Source of the DNA: Erwinia phyllosphaerae
Lineage (GTDB): Bacteria; Pseudomonadota; Gammaproteobacteria; Enterobacterales; Enterobacteriaceae
Reading direction: 5' to 3'
Assembly (NCBI RefSeq): GCF_019132875.1
Contig: NZ_JAHSPF010000006.1
Span: 62,001 to 126,000 of the forward strand
Length of the DNA: 64,000 nucleotides
Positions within the stretch are counted from its first letter, which is position 1. Each line of letters starts with the position of its first letter. Both the position numbers and the translations under genes were made by a program. The notes beneath the pieces are model-generated. The model did not search any database. It was not told the origin of the DNA and saw nothing but the letters and a program-made list of their open reading frames with translations. Shown piece by piece: positions 29,674 to 37,426 of the stretch.

Positions 29674-30027
29674 ATGAAAAAAGTTATGCTGCTGCTTGCC
29701 GCTCTGGCGGCGACCAGCGCAGCGCAGGCTGCGGACTCAGACTCAGATGCAAACGATCCAGCTCAGGGTTACATCGCTAATCTTTGTACGCTAGTCACGC
29801 AGGAGAAAACCACGGGTTCGGCGGACAGCTACATTGCGAAACTGAAAGCGCTAAACGTACGTGGCCAGTCGCCTTCCGCGCAGGAGAAACCAGATTTTGA
29901 TGAAGACGAAGCCAGAACCGTCGTTGCCGCCTGGCTAAACCTGAACGAAGATCAGAAAAAGCAGGCTCGCCAGAGCACGGAAGCCTGCCAGAGCGCGACG
30001 CTCGACGAGTATCAGAGCCAGGATTAA
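29674..30027 (+). CDS. Small periplasmic protein of unknown function
   Basis: The ATG at 29674 has GAAGGAG 6-7 bases upstream and is preferred over a start 33 bases earlier. It encodes 117 residues: a signal peptide cut after AAQA, then a helical acidic domain with two cysteines (LCTLVTQEK and EACQSAT) that could pair. I do not recognise the family; it resembles the small secreted enterobacterial proteins of the YicS type only in size. Confidence 0.7.
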   Translation: MKKVMLLLAALAATSAAQAADSDSDANDPAQGYIANLCTLVTQEKTTGSADSYIAKLKALNVRGQSPSAQEKPDFDEDEARTVVAAWLNLNEDQKKQARQSTEACQSATLDEYQSQD

Positions 30028-30200
30028 TCTCTCTTTTTTCCGCCCTGTTGTTTGCCAGACAAGCAACAGCGGCGGCTTTCCCGTCCTGTATAACGGCAAA
30101 ATAAAGGTGCGCAGAAGAAAACAGAACGCCCGGTGAAACGGCCAGCGCAAGCGTATAACGAAAAAAACGATAGCAGGCGAGAATAAATCAGGCAGACAGA

Positions 30201-30292
30201 ATAAGCATTATCAGCCAGGCAGATTAAGCATTATCAGTCAGGCAGAGAAAGCATTACCAGCCAGGCAGAGAAAACATTACCAGCCAGGCAGA
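30201..30292. repeat. Four tandem 23-bp repeats
   Basis: Units at 30201, 30224, 30247 and 30270 share the core AGCATTAYCAGYCAGGCAGA with a few substitutions. A partial copy (ATCAGGCAGA) precedes them at 30187. They sit in a 362-base gap downstream of the azuC-like gene. There are no spacers, so this is not a CRISPR array. Confidence 0.9.
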
Positions 30293-30389
30293 GAGCGGGA
30301 TACGAAGCGAGACGATTTACAGCGAAGCGGGAGTGATAACCATCGGTCTTTCCCTGACCGCGGCTATCGAGGGTTTCTGGCCAGCACCA

Positions 30390-30467
30390 TTAATACATGG
30401 CGCCTGGCGGTACGTGTTTGAAGGTTTCAACATAGCTACGGAACACGTACTTAAAAATCTTTTTCAT
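30390..30467 (-). CDS. azuC: AzuC-like microprotein (25 aa)
   Basis: A 25-codon frame begins MKKIFKYVFRSYVETFK and ends HVPPGAMY. E. coli AzuC (28 residues) reads, as I recall it, MKLRKILKSM with a C-terminus TFKDVPPGNMFR; the shared pattern TFKxVPPGxM is strong for so small a protein. AzuC associates with the inner membrane and with GlpD, and its mRNA also acts as a small RNA (AzuCR). The ribosome site AGGTGAAG and an excellent promoter upstream support a real gene. Confidence 0.8.
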   Translation of the reverse strand: MKKIFKYVFRSYVETFKHVPPGAMY

Positions 30468-30507
30468 CACTTCACCTGGTTAAACTTTTATTGAAAAACG
30501 CAAAAAA

Positions 30508-30557
30508 ATTATACAAGAAGAGCAAATTCCAGGCAAATAATTTTGAAACAGATCACA
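30508..30557 (-). promoter_or_regulatory. azuC promoter with a CRP-like site
   Basis: Read leftward, TTGCCT (30531-30536) and TATAAT (30508-30513) are separated by 17 bases, a near-consensus sigma-70 promoter. Just upstream, 30542-30557 is TTTGA-N6-TCACA, nine of ten defined bases of the CRP site. Its centre is about 48 bases before the predicted start. E. coli azuC is reported to be under glucose/CRP control. Confidence 0.7.
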
Positions 30558-30618
30558 AAATCAGCGCAATTATGGCGAAAGAAACGTAAACAGAAGCTAA
30601 ACGACCTGCCCACAAACG

Positions 30619-31185
30619 TTACAGCAGACCCAGATGCTCTACCAGGATGCTGGTGCCAATACCAATCAGCACGACACCACCGAAAATCTCCGCCCATTTC
30701 CCCATCACCGGTCCCAGAAAGCGGCCCAGTAAAATGCCGGCTGAAGCCATAATCATGGTAGAAGCACCGATCGCCAGCGCGGTCGTTACAATATTAACCT
30801 GCAAGAAGGCCAGACCCACGCCAACCGCCATAGCATCCAGGCTGGTTGCTACCGCCGTCGTGGCCAGTACCCAAAAACCATGACGTTCCGGCGCTTCACA
30901 AACTTCATCTTTTTTACGGAAGCCCTCAACGATCATGCGCGCGCCAAGAACAAACAGCAGCGTAAAAGCAACCCAGTGATCCCATGCCATCACATAGCGG
31001 CTGGCGGCAATGCCTACGGCCCAGCCAATCAGCGGCGTCAGCGCCTCAATGACGCCAAAGATTAAGCCCGTACGCAGCGCTTCTTTCAGGCCGGGACGCT
31101 GCAGGCTTGCGCCTTTACCGATCGCGGCGGCAAAAGCGTCCATCGACATACCAAAGGCCAGGATAAGGGTTGCATATAGATTCAT
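30619..31185 (-). CDS. mntP: MntP, manganese efflux pump
   Basis: MntP exports Mn2+ across the inner membrane. Started at the ATG at 31185 it has 188 residues, equal to E. coli MntP; an ATG 15 bases upstream is possible. Six membrane segments are visible, with the family motifs [17 protein letters not shown] in segment 1 and [16 protein letters not shown] in segment 4, whose Asp residues are needed for transport. An MntR-type palindrome lies about 150 bases upstream. Confidence 0.95.
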   Translation of the reverse strand: MNLYATLILAFGMSMDAFAAAIGKGASLQRPGLKEALRTGLIFGVIEALTPLIGWAVGIAASRYVMAWDHWVAFTLLFVLGARMIVEGFRKKDEVCEAPERHGFWVLATTAVATSLDAMAVGVGLAFLQVNIVTTALAIGASTMIMASAGILLGRFLGPVMGKWAEIFGGVVLIGIGTSILVEHLGLL

Positions 31186-31329
31186 TGTGGTTATACCCAT
31201 CTGACGGTTATCTCACCGCTCAGACATCAAAAGAGCTGTTTTAGTCGAAAAAATAAGCGCACCAGGCGCAATGTGGGTGCATCCTACCACGACATTTGAA
31301 AATAAAAAAGACAATAAAATCATGTGTTT

Positions 31330-31351
31330 AAGTATAGCCTTGGCTATACTT
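31330..31351. promoter_or_regulatory. MntR-type operator upstream of mntP
   Basis: A perfect 22-base palindrome: AAGTATAGCC and its exact reverse complement separated by TT. It keeps the ATAGC-N4-GCTAT core of enterobacterial MntR sites. In E. coli MntR with Mn2+ raises mntP expression, so the same control is likely. A gene in the other direction starts at 31524 and could share it. Confidence 0.75.
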
Positions 31352-31523
31352 TTTAACGAATGCTAATTTCGCCTTAAAAACAGACTGAAAAACTCTAAAG
31401 GAATTACTGGTTTATCTTATTCATCCTTTCAGCTACCAGAGGATTAAGCGGCGCTATGGCTTAAGGTTGAACCCGTTAGCGGTTTACCGGAAAATGGCGG
31501 CTCCTGAGCTAAATGGAACCGCC

Positions 31524-31766
31524 ATGAACAATCCTTTTGTGACCTTTTTAATGCCGATGAGCACGCTGATGCTGGGTTTCCTTTCCGCACTGCTGCTGCC
31601 CGCGCCCTGGTTCGGCCTTGCCCTGACCTACAAACTTATGGCGATGTTCCATCTACATGACGTCAATCAGCTTTATACGCTGGTCTTCTGCCTGTGGTTT
31701 TTGCTGCTGGGCGCGGTTGAATACTTTGTTATCCGTTTTGTTTACGTGCGCTTTTTCAAGGTGTAA
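31524..31766 (+). CDS. Small inner-membrane protein (80 aa)
   Basis: The ATG at 31524 gives 80 residues with two hydrophobic segments (FLMPMSTLMLGFLSALLLP and LYTLVFCLWFLLLGAVEYFV) and a basic C-terminus. An in-frame start at 31467 adds 19 residues without a hydrophobic segment and is less likely. I do not recognise the family. It is divergent from mntP. Confidence 0.65.
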   Translation: MNNPFVTFLMPMSTLMLGFLSALLLPAPWFGLALTYKLMAMFHLHDVNQLYTLVFCLWFLLLGAVEYFVIRFVYVRFFKV

Positions 31767-31767
31767 A

Positions 31768-31792
31768 AAAGGCGGACCTGTTGTCCGCCTGA
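31768..31792 (-). terminator. Terminator after mgtA
   Basis: Read leftward, GGCGGAC and GTCCGCC form a 7-bp stem with a 5-base loop, followed by TTTTTT. It lies 23 bases past the mgtA stop and also just after the 80-aa gene on the other strand. Confidence 0.85.
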
Positions 31793-31814
31793 ATTTATTG
31801 CCCGTTTTGCCTTT

Positions 31815-34478
31815 TTAAAACCACTGACCAAAACGGCGGATATAGATGTGCTTCATTCCCTGAGCCACGACGCAATAGCCAAACAGCGTTGCCACCAGCC
31901 ATGGGAAGTAAGACCACGGCAGCGGCACCAGTCCGACAGTACTGCCCAACGGTGAAAACGGAATATAGATCCCCAGCGCCATCACCAGGCCGGTCATTAC
32001 CATCACCGGCAGGGCTGCGCGGCTTTGAATAAACGGAATCTTTTGCGTACGCAGCAGATGCACGACCAACGTTTGCGACAGCAGCCCTTCAACAAACCAG
32101 CCGGACTGAAACAGCGCCTGATGCTCGACGCTGTTAGCAGCGAAAACGTGCCACATCACTAAAAAAGTCGTGATATCAAACAGCGAAGAGGTTGGCCCCA
32201 TCCACAGCATAAAGCGGCCGATGTTTTTTGCGTCCCACTTACGCGGCTTGCGCAAAAACTCTTTATCCATTTTGTCCCAGGGCAACGCCAGCTGGGAAAG
32301 GTCATACATCAGGTTCTGAATCAGCAAATGAATAGCCAGCATCGGTAAAAAAGGAATAAAAGCGCTGGCGACCAGCACGGAAAAAACGTTACCGAAGTTG
32401 GAGCTGGCGGTCATATTTAAATATTTGATGATATTACCGAAGGTCTCGCGGCCTTTAATAACCCCCTGCTCCAGCACCAGCAGATTTTTTTCGAGCAGAA
32501 TAATATCGGCAGATTCTTTGGCGATATCCGTGGCGCTATCAACGGAAATGCCGATATCCGCGTCCCGCAGCGCGGGCGCGTCGTTAATGCCGTCGCCCAA
32601 AAATCCTACGGTGTGGCCGTTCTGCTGCAATATCTGTAGCACGCGCGATTTTTGCTGTGGCGTCAGGCGGCAAAAAATCGTGCGCGACTCGACCAGCCCG
32701 GCCAGCTCCTTATCATCCAGCCGCTCAATATCGTTGCCGCACAGCGGCTCGCCAGGTGCCAGCCCCACGTCACGGCAGATCTTGCTGGTAATGGTGGCGT
32801 TATCACCGGTCAGTACTTTCACCGTGACGCCATGCTCGTGCAGCGCGGCAATCGCTTCTCTGGCGCTCTCTTTAGGCGGATCGAGAAAAGTTAGCAGGCC
32901 GCAAAGCGTCAGATCCCGCTCGTCGTCTTTATGCAGCGGCAGCGACAAAGGCGTATCGCCCAGCTCTCTTTCGCCTACCATCAATACGCGGAAACCTTGC
33001 TGATTCCAGCCTTCAGCCTGCGCAAGCCACTGCTGACGCGCGGCTTCATCCAGCGGACGCCGTTCGTTACCGTCCAGCCAGTGAGTCGCGACCGACAGCA
33101 TCTCTTCTACCGCACCTTTGCAAATTAACTTTTGCTGGTTATTGCCATCGGCAACCACCACAGAGAGGCGGCGGCGCTCAAAATCAAACGGCAGCTCGTC
33201 GATTTTCCGATAGCGCCACAGGCCGCTGACCGCTTTACTCCCGTGGCTGAAGCTGAGGATCGCTTTATCCATCAGATTTTTGACGCCGGTTTGATGGCGG
33301 CTGTTCAGCCAGGCGAGCTGTAAAACATGTTCGTTGTCCTGACCGTGCACGTCCAGATGATGCTCCAGAATAATGCGGTCCTGCGTCAGGGTGCCGGTTT
33401 TATCGGTACAAAGTACATCCATCGCGCCAAAGTTCTGAATGGCATTCAAGCGCTTAACCACAACTTTACGCTTTGCCATGGCAATAGCGCCTTTTGCAAG
33501 GTTAGAGCTGACAATCATCGGCAGCATTTCCGGCGTCAGGCCAACCGCAACGGCCAGCGCAAACATCAGCGCGTCCGTCCAGTCGCCTTTGGTAAAGCCG
33601 TTAATAAACAGCACCACGGGCACCATCACCAGCATAAAACGGATTAGCAGCCAGCTGACGCTGTTCACACCGCGATCGAAAGCCGTCTGTGGTCGACTAC
33701 CGACCAGGGATTTGGCCAGCGAGCCAAACCAGGTATGGCTACCGGTTGCCACCACCACCGCCGTGGCCGTGCCGCTGGCGACGTTGGTGCCCATCAGGCA
33801 AATATCGGGCTTATTCAGTAAATCTTCTTCGTCCGTCGCCGCTCTCCCCTCCGCCTGCGGATCGTATTTTTCAACAGGAACCGCCTCACCGCTGAGCGAG
33901 GCCTGGCTGACAAACAGATCGCGTGAAGAGAGAAGACGAACATCCGCCGGGATCATATCGCCGGCTGACAGGAAGATAACGTCGCCCGGGACCACTTCCT
34001 GCAGGGCAATTTCCATTTTGACCGGCTGACTACTTTCGCTGCCGCGACGCATCACCGTAGCGGTCGTGCGCACCAGAGATTTCAACGCTTCCGCAGCTTT
34101 ATTAGTACGATACTCCTGCCAGAAACGCAGCACGCCGCTCAGCGTCACCATCACCACCATGATAATAACGCCGGTCAGATCGGTCTCTTCGCCATGGCGC
34201 AACGGCAGCAGGTAGTCAGTAAAAAAGCTGATGGTCGCCAGCGCCATCAGTACCCAGATAAAGGGATTATTAAAAGCCTGTACCAGCTGGACCAACGCAT
34301 GCGGCGCTTTTTCGGTGGCTACCTGATTTTTGCCATATTCTTCCAGCCGCCCGGCGGCCTCGTTGAGGGTTAATCCGTTGCGCTGTACGTTAAGGCGGGC
34401 CAGGGTGCTGTCCAGACTCTGCCTGGCTTCGCGAGCGATAGCCAGATCGCAGGCGTGTTTGATGTTGGCGTTTTTCAT
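31815..34478 (-). CDS. mgtA: MgtA, P-type Mg2+ import ATPase
   Basis: An 887-residue P3-type ATPase that imports Mg2+ into the cytoplasm. Key features are the phosphorylation loop DKTGTLTQDRI, the A-domain SLSGEAVPVEK, the hinge GDGINDAPALRDADIG and ten membrane segments, with the membrane motif NMTASSNFGNVFSVL typical of MgtA/MgtB. Length is normal. A 590-base leader containing a short proline-bearing frame separates it from the next gene, similar to the regulated mgtA leaders of Salmonella and E. coli. Confidence 0.96.
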   Translation of the reverse strand: MKNANIKHACDLAIAREARQSLDSTLARLNVQRNGLTLNEAAGRLEEYGKNQVATEKAPHALVQLVQAFNNPFIWVLMALATISFFTDYLLPLRHGEETDLTGVIIMVVMVTLSGVLRFWQEYRTNKAAEALKSLVRTTATVMRRGSESSQPVKMEIALQEVVPGDVIFLSAGDMIPADVRLLSSRDLFVSQASLSGEAVPVEKYDPQAEGRAATDEEDLLNKPDICLMGTNVASGTATAVVVATGSHTWFGSLAKSLVGSRPQTAFDRGVNSVSWLLIRFMLVMVPVVLFINGFTKGDWTDALMFALAVAVGLTPEMLPMIVSSNLAKGAIAMAKRKVVVKRLNAIQNFGAMDVLCTDKTGTLTQDRIILEHHLDVHGQDNEHVLQLAWLNSRHQTGVKNLMDKAILSFSHGSKAVSGLWRYRKIDELPFDFERRRLSVVVADGNNQQKLICKGAVEEMLSVATHWLDGNERRPLDEAARQQWLAQAEGWNQQGFRVLMVGERELGDTPLSLPLHKDDERDLTLCGLLTFLDPPKESAREAIAALHEHGVTVKVLTGDNATITSKICRDVGLAPGEPLCGNDIERLDDKELAGLVESRTIFCRLTPQQKSRVLQILQQNGHTVGFLGDGINDAPALRDADIGISVDSATDIAKESADIILLEKNLLVLEQGVIKGRETFGNIIKYLNMTASSNFGNVFSVLVASAFIPFLPMLAIHLLIQNLMYDLSQLALPWDKMDKEFLRKPRKWDAKNIGRFMLWMGPTSSLFDITTFLVMWHVFAANSVEHQALFQSGWFVEGLLSQTLVVHLLRTQKIPFIQSRAALPVMVMTGLVMALGIYIPFSPLGSTVGLVPLPWSYFPWLVATLFGYCVVAQGMKHIYIRRFGQWF

Positions 34479-35075
34479 TTGCCGAATCCTTAATTTATTT
34501 TTATTCAGGCGCGGGGAAAGAGTCCTGCGCGCTGGAAAATTGTTTATTTCGGGATTGGGCGAGGCGGGGAAGAAGAAAAGAGGAAGATTACGGGAAGCTT
34601 GCGCTCCTTACTCTGCCTGTTTGCCATCGCCCGTCGCTGGTCGGAGGTTCTTTCATTGTTAATCCTTGCCCGGCGGCTGCGCGGGGAGAAAATGAAATAC
34701 GGGGAGGTCATTCAGGACACTGCCCGCCGAGTTTCGGCAAGCAGACTGCGGAGTTAGCTTGCCTTGTTTAATTGTTTAAAACGTAAAGGGTGACTGTCCA
34801 ATTTTTGGCTCCGTAGGAAAAATCGCCGTCACTATAATCCCGGCAGGTGGCGAAGTAAACGCAAAATAAGCCGCTTAGAATAGTCAGATAAATTAATAAT
34901 AAATGTTAATAATCAATATATTAAAAGCACCACCTGCCATTTTTCATCCTAAACCGTTTCTCAACGTTTTGTATTTAGCGCGCTTGTCGACGAACGGACG
35001 CGAAATAATGTCGTTTAATGCTAACTGCCTGATCCACTCTATACTCTCAGCGAACCGGGCCGGAAAGGATTGATC
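34479..35075. promoter_or_regulatory. mgtA leader and divergent promoter region
   Basis: The leftward leader contains the short frame at 34588-34656. After it comes a C/T-rich, G-poor stretch (read leftward, TCTTCCTCTTTTCTTCTTCC) of the kind Rho uses for loading. Known mgtA leaders combine a leader peptide, Mg2+-sensitive folding and Rho-dependent termination. I saw no PhoP box with correct spacing. The right end holds the promoter of the hydrolase gene. Confidence 0.5.
34588..34656 (-). CDS. mgtL-like leader peptide (22 aa), putative
   Basis: Read leftward, AAGGATTAACA is followed by ATG and 22 codons starting MKEPPTSDGRW. The stop is 109 bases before mgtA. E. coli and Salmonella MgtL begin MEPDPTPLP, where the acidic/proline run destabilises ribosomes at low Mg2+. 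Here an E-P-P run at residues 3-5 and an Asp at 8 are similar in style but the sequences do not align. Position and ribosome site support a leader role; function is inferred. Confidence 0.5.
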   Translation of the reverse strand: MKEPPTSDGRWQTGRVRSASFP

Positions 35076-36524
35076 ATGTTACAACGCACCAGATTTTGGC
35101 TGCGGCGCATAGCGATACTGTTGACGATAGTCTTGCTGGTATTGCTAACGCTGCGTGTTGCCATGACCGAACGTGGGCCGGCACTTCAGCTGTGGCATAC
35201 GTGGCTGCCCGATGAGCTTAGCGACAGCGAGATGGATAACACCGACTGGGCTGGTTATCTGCAAAACGAACAGCAAATTTTCGTGCAGATGAAGCGCAAC
35301 GTCAGCGACAAAATTCAGGACAGCAGCGGGGAAACCTACAACCGCTACGCGGAGAACAGTCCGGTCTATCCGGGCCATTTTGCTACCGACTGGAACCGTT
35401 CTTATCAGCTTCTGCCAAAAGGAAAACCACGCGGTGCGGTTGTCCTGTTGCACGGCCTGACGGATTCGCCCTATAGCCTGCGCCATTTTGCCGTCGACTA
35501 TCAGCAAAAAGGTTATGTGGTGGTGGCAATACGCTTGCCGGGTCACGGCACCGTACCCGCCGCGCTGACGCAGACGGAATGGGAGGACTGGATGGCGGCG
35601 ACAAGACTGGCCGTACGTGAAGCACATCGACGCATTCCTGCTGGCGCACCGCTGCAAATCATGGGCTTTTCTAATGGCGGCGCGCTGGCGATGAAATATG
35701 CGCTGGATGCGCTGGAAGACCCGGCACTGCCTGCGCCCGGTCGCCTGATTTTGATTTCGCCGATGATCGGCGTCAGCAGCTATGCCCGTTATGCAGGACT
35801 GGCCGGGCTGCCCTCGCTACTCCCTGCGTTTGCACAATCGGCGTGGCTAAGTATTCTGCCGGAGTTTAACCCCTTTAAATACAACTCCTTTCCGGTAAAA
35901 GCCGCTCGCCAGTCGTGGCTGTTAACCCGCGCATTACAAAGCCAGCTGCATCGGGAACAGGATAGTCATTTACTCAATAAGTTACCGCCGGTGCTGACGT
36001 TCCAGTCGGTGGCCGACGCGACGGTCAGCACGCCCGCAGTCGTGCGTGGACTCTATAATTTACTGCCTGCTAACGGCAGCGAACTGGTGCTGTTTGACGT
36101 CAACAAATCCGTGCGTCTTTCTCCACTAATGCGTCCCGGAGCTCTGCACGCGGCGGACAATCTGTTGCCGCCCCCGCCCCGCAACTACAGGGTCACGCTG
36201 GTGACGGATGCCACCCCAGGCAGCAGCGCCGCCGTCGCGCAAACCACGCCTTCAGGTTCGACTATCACCACCAGCGTGCCGCTGGGACTAAGCTATCCGC
36301 CAGACGTTTATTCCCTTTCACACGTTGCGCTGCCCTTTCCGCCTGATGATTCGCTCTATGGCCGCCAGCCTGAGCATCCTGGTGAATTTGGCGTTAGCTT
36401 TGGCATGCTGACGCCACGCGGCGAACGTTCGGTGCTGATGGTCAGTCTGGATATGCTGATGCGCCAGTCTTCCAACCCTTTCTGGCCGTGGATGCGGCAG
36501 CGCGTTGATCAGACGCTGCAATAA
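35076..36524 (+). CDS. Membrane-anchored alpha/beta hydrolase
   Basis: Starting at ATG 35076 (AAAGGA upstream) the 482 residues begin with one membrane segment (IAILLTIVLLVLLTLRVAM), so the enzyme probably faces the periplasm. Hydrolase motifs: VVLLHGLTDSPYSLR, RLPGHGT, nucleophile elbow GFSNGG and a late HVALPFPPDD that may carry the catalytic His. The protein is longer than a bare hydrolase fold, with a Pro-rich region near 360-410. Substrate unknown. Confidence 0.82.
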   Translation: MLQRTRFWLRRIAILLTIVLLVLLTLRVAMTERGPALQLWHTWLPDELSDSEMDNTDWAGYLQNEQQIFVQMKRNVSDKIQDSSGETYNRYAENSPVYPGHFATDWNRSYQLLPKGKPRGAVVLLHGLTDSPYSLRHFAVDYQQKGYVVVAIRLPGHGTVPAALTQTEWEDWMAATRLAVREAHRRIPAGAPLQIMGFSNGGALAMKYALDALEDPALPAPGRLILISPMIGVSSYARYAGLAGLPSLLPAFAQSAWLSILPEFNPFKYNSFPVKAARQSWLLTRALQSQLHREQDSHLLNKLPPVLTFQSVADATVSTPAVVRGLYNLLPANGSELVLFDVNKSVRLSPLMRPGALHAADNLLPPPPRNYRVTLVTDATPGSSAAVAQTTPSGSTITTSVPLGLSYPPDVYSLSHVALPFPPDDSLYGRQPEHPGEFGVSFGMLTPRGERSVLMVSLDMLMRQSSNPFWPWMRQRVDQTLQ

Positions 36525-36638
36525 GCCCGTCGTAGGAGCAGCGCCGGTTTTTATTTCTCCGGCGTTGCTCCGGCGCAATCTTATCTCTGTACCAGGCCGC
36601 CGATGCTAAAAAGATAGCAATCAGCCTTCGCATATTGA

Positions 36639-36998
36639 TTAGCGGCCATAATCACCTATTTTCATCACGTCTTCGAACGCCGGATTCTTATTGATGACCT
36701 TGTACATCTGCTCCATCACCTGCTGCGTGATGGGTAAGACCGCGCTATCCGGGAGCTGAACGCTAATCAGCAGATAGCCTTCCTCTTCCTGAGCCACAAA
36801 ACCGCCGGTTAACTGCTGATAGCCAAACCAGGTAACGGCCCCTGCGGCCAGCATAACGATCGCAGTAGTAGCCGCATAGCGATTGATTTTTGTGCTCACC
36901 CACCCGTAGCCGTCACGCCATCGCCTGACAAGCAACAAAGGTAAATAGCGCGTTAGCGCACGAGGACTTATTGATAGCATCCGGACGACACCTTGCAT
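36639..36998 (-). pseudogene. Remnant of an RND multidrug efflux transporter
   Basis: The 119-codon frame contains an unmistakable internal piece of an AcrB/MexF-type pump: RYAATTAIVMLAAGAVTWFGY, then QEEEGYLLISVQLPDSA and TQQVMEQMYKVINKNPAFEDVM (quoted in parts). In complete pumps of over 1,000 residues this block lies near residues 540-640, at the seventh membrane segment and the start of the second porter domain. Nothing before or after matches the rest of the pump, and no adaptor gene is present. It is a decayed fragment rather than a functional gene. Confidence 0.75.
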
Positions 36999-37426
36999 TC
37001 TGGAAACGTAAACAGAACAAGTTTAATTACCGTTGCCTGTTGCGGGCTGTTTTCGATCACGGAAAGGTTACATGGCGTCAGGAAAAACGTCTTGATTTAA
37101 GGATGATTTAGTCTGCACTGCGATGATGGGTAATCGCTTCTGGCAACTGGGAAAAAGCGATATGGATAGCGTAAAATCTGGCACCCTGCGCAAATAACAG
37201 ACAAAACCAGGCATTTTTACCTGAGACGATACTTTTTATTAGCCCTTTCTTAGTGAATATTGCCATAAAAAGCCCTTTTCCCCTCGCTATCAGCCAGCAA
37301 TGACGACATCTCACGAACGATCCTCTTTTCCGGCGCCAGGGCACGCCGCTGCTGGCTTTTCGGCATTGAACGTGCGGGATCCAATGCGTAAGATTATTTT
37401 TCACGTATTACAAATAAGAAACAATT
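36999..37426. other. Intergenic region upstream of yhjE
   Basis: No secure gene. A leftward frame of 52 codons from ATG 37266 has an AAGGG ribosome site and a mildly hydrophobic middle (WFCLLFAQGARFYAIHIAF) but no known relatives. The yhjE promoter must lie at the right end. Confidence 0.35.

Noticed and set aside
30187-30292. CRISPR-like short repeats
   Set aside because: The 23-bp units are directly adjacent with no spacers and no cas genes are nearby.
31186-31330. yybP-ykoY riboswitch before mntP
   Set aside because: No GGGGAGUAG-type conserved block or matching internal loop seen by eye; left as a question for a covariance-model search.
34770-34790. Possible PhoP box (two TGTTTA hexamers) upstream of mgtA
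   Set aside because: The hexamers are 8 bases apart start to start; PhoP boxes need 11. Not called.
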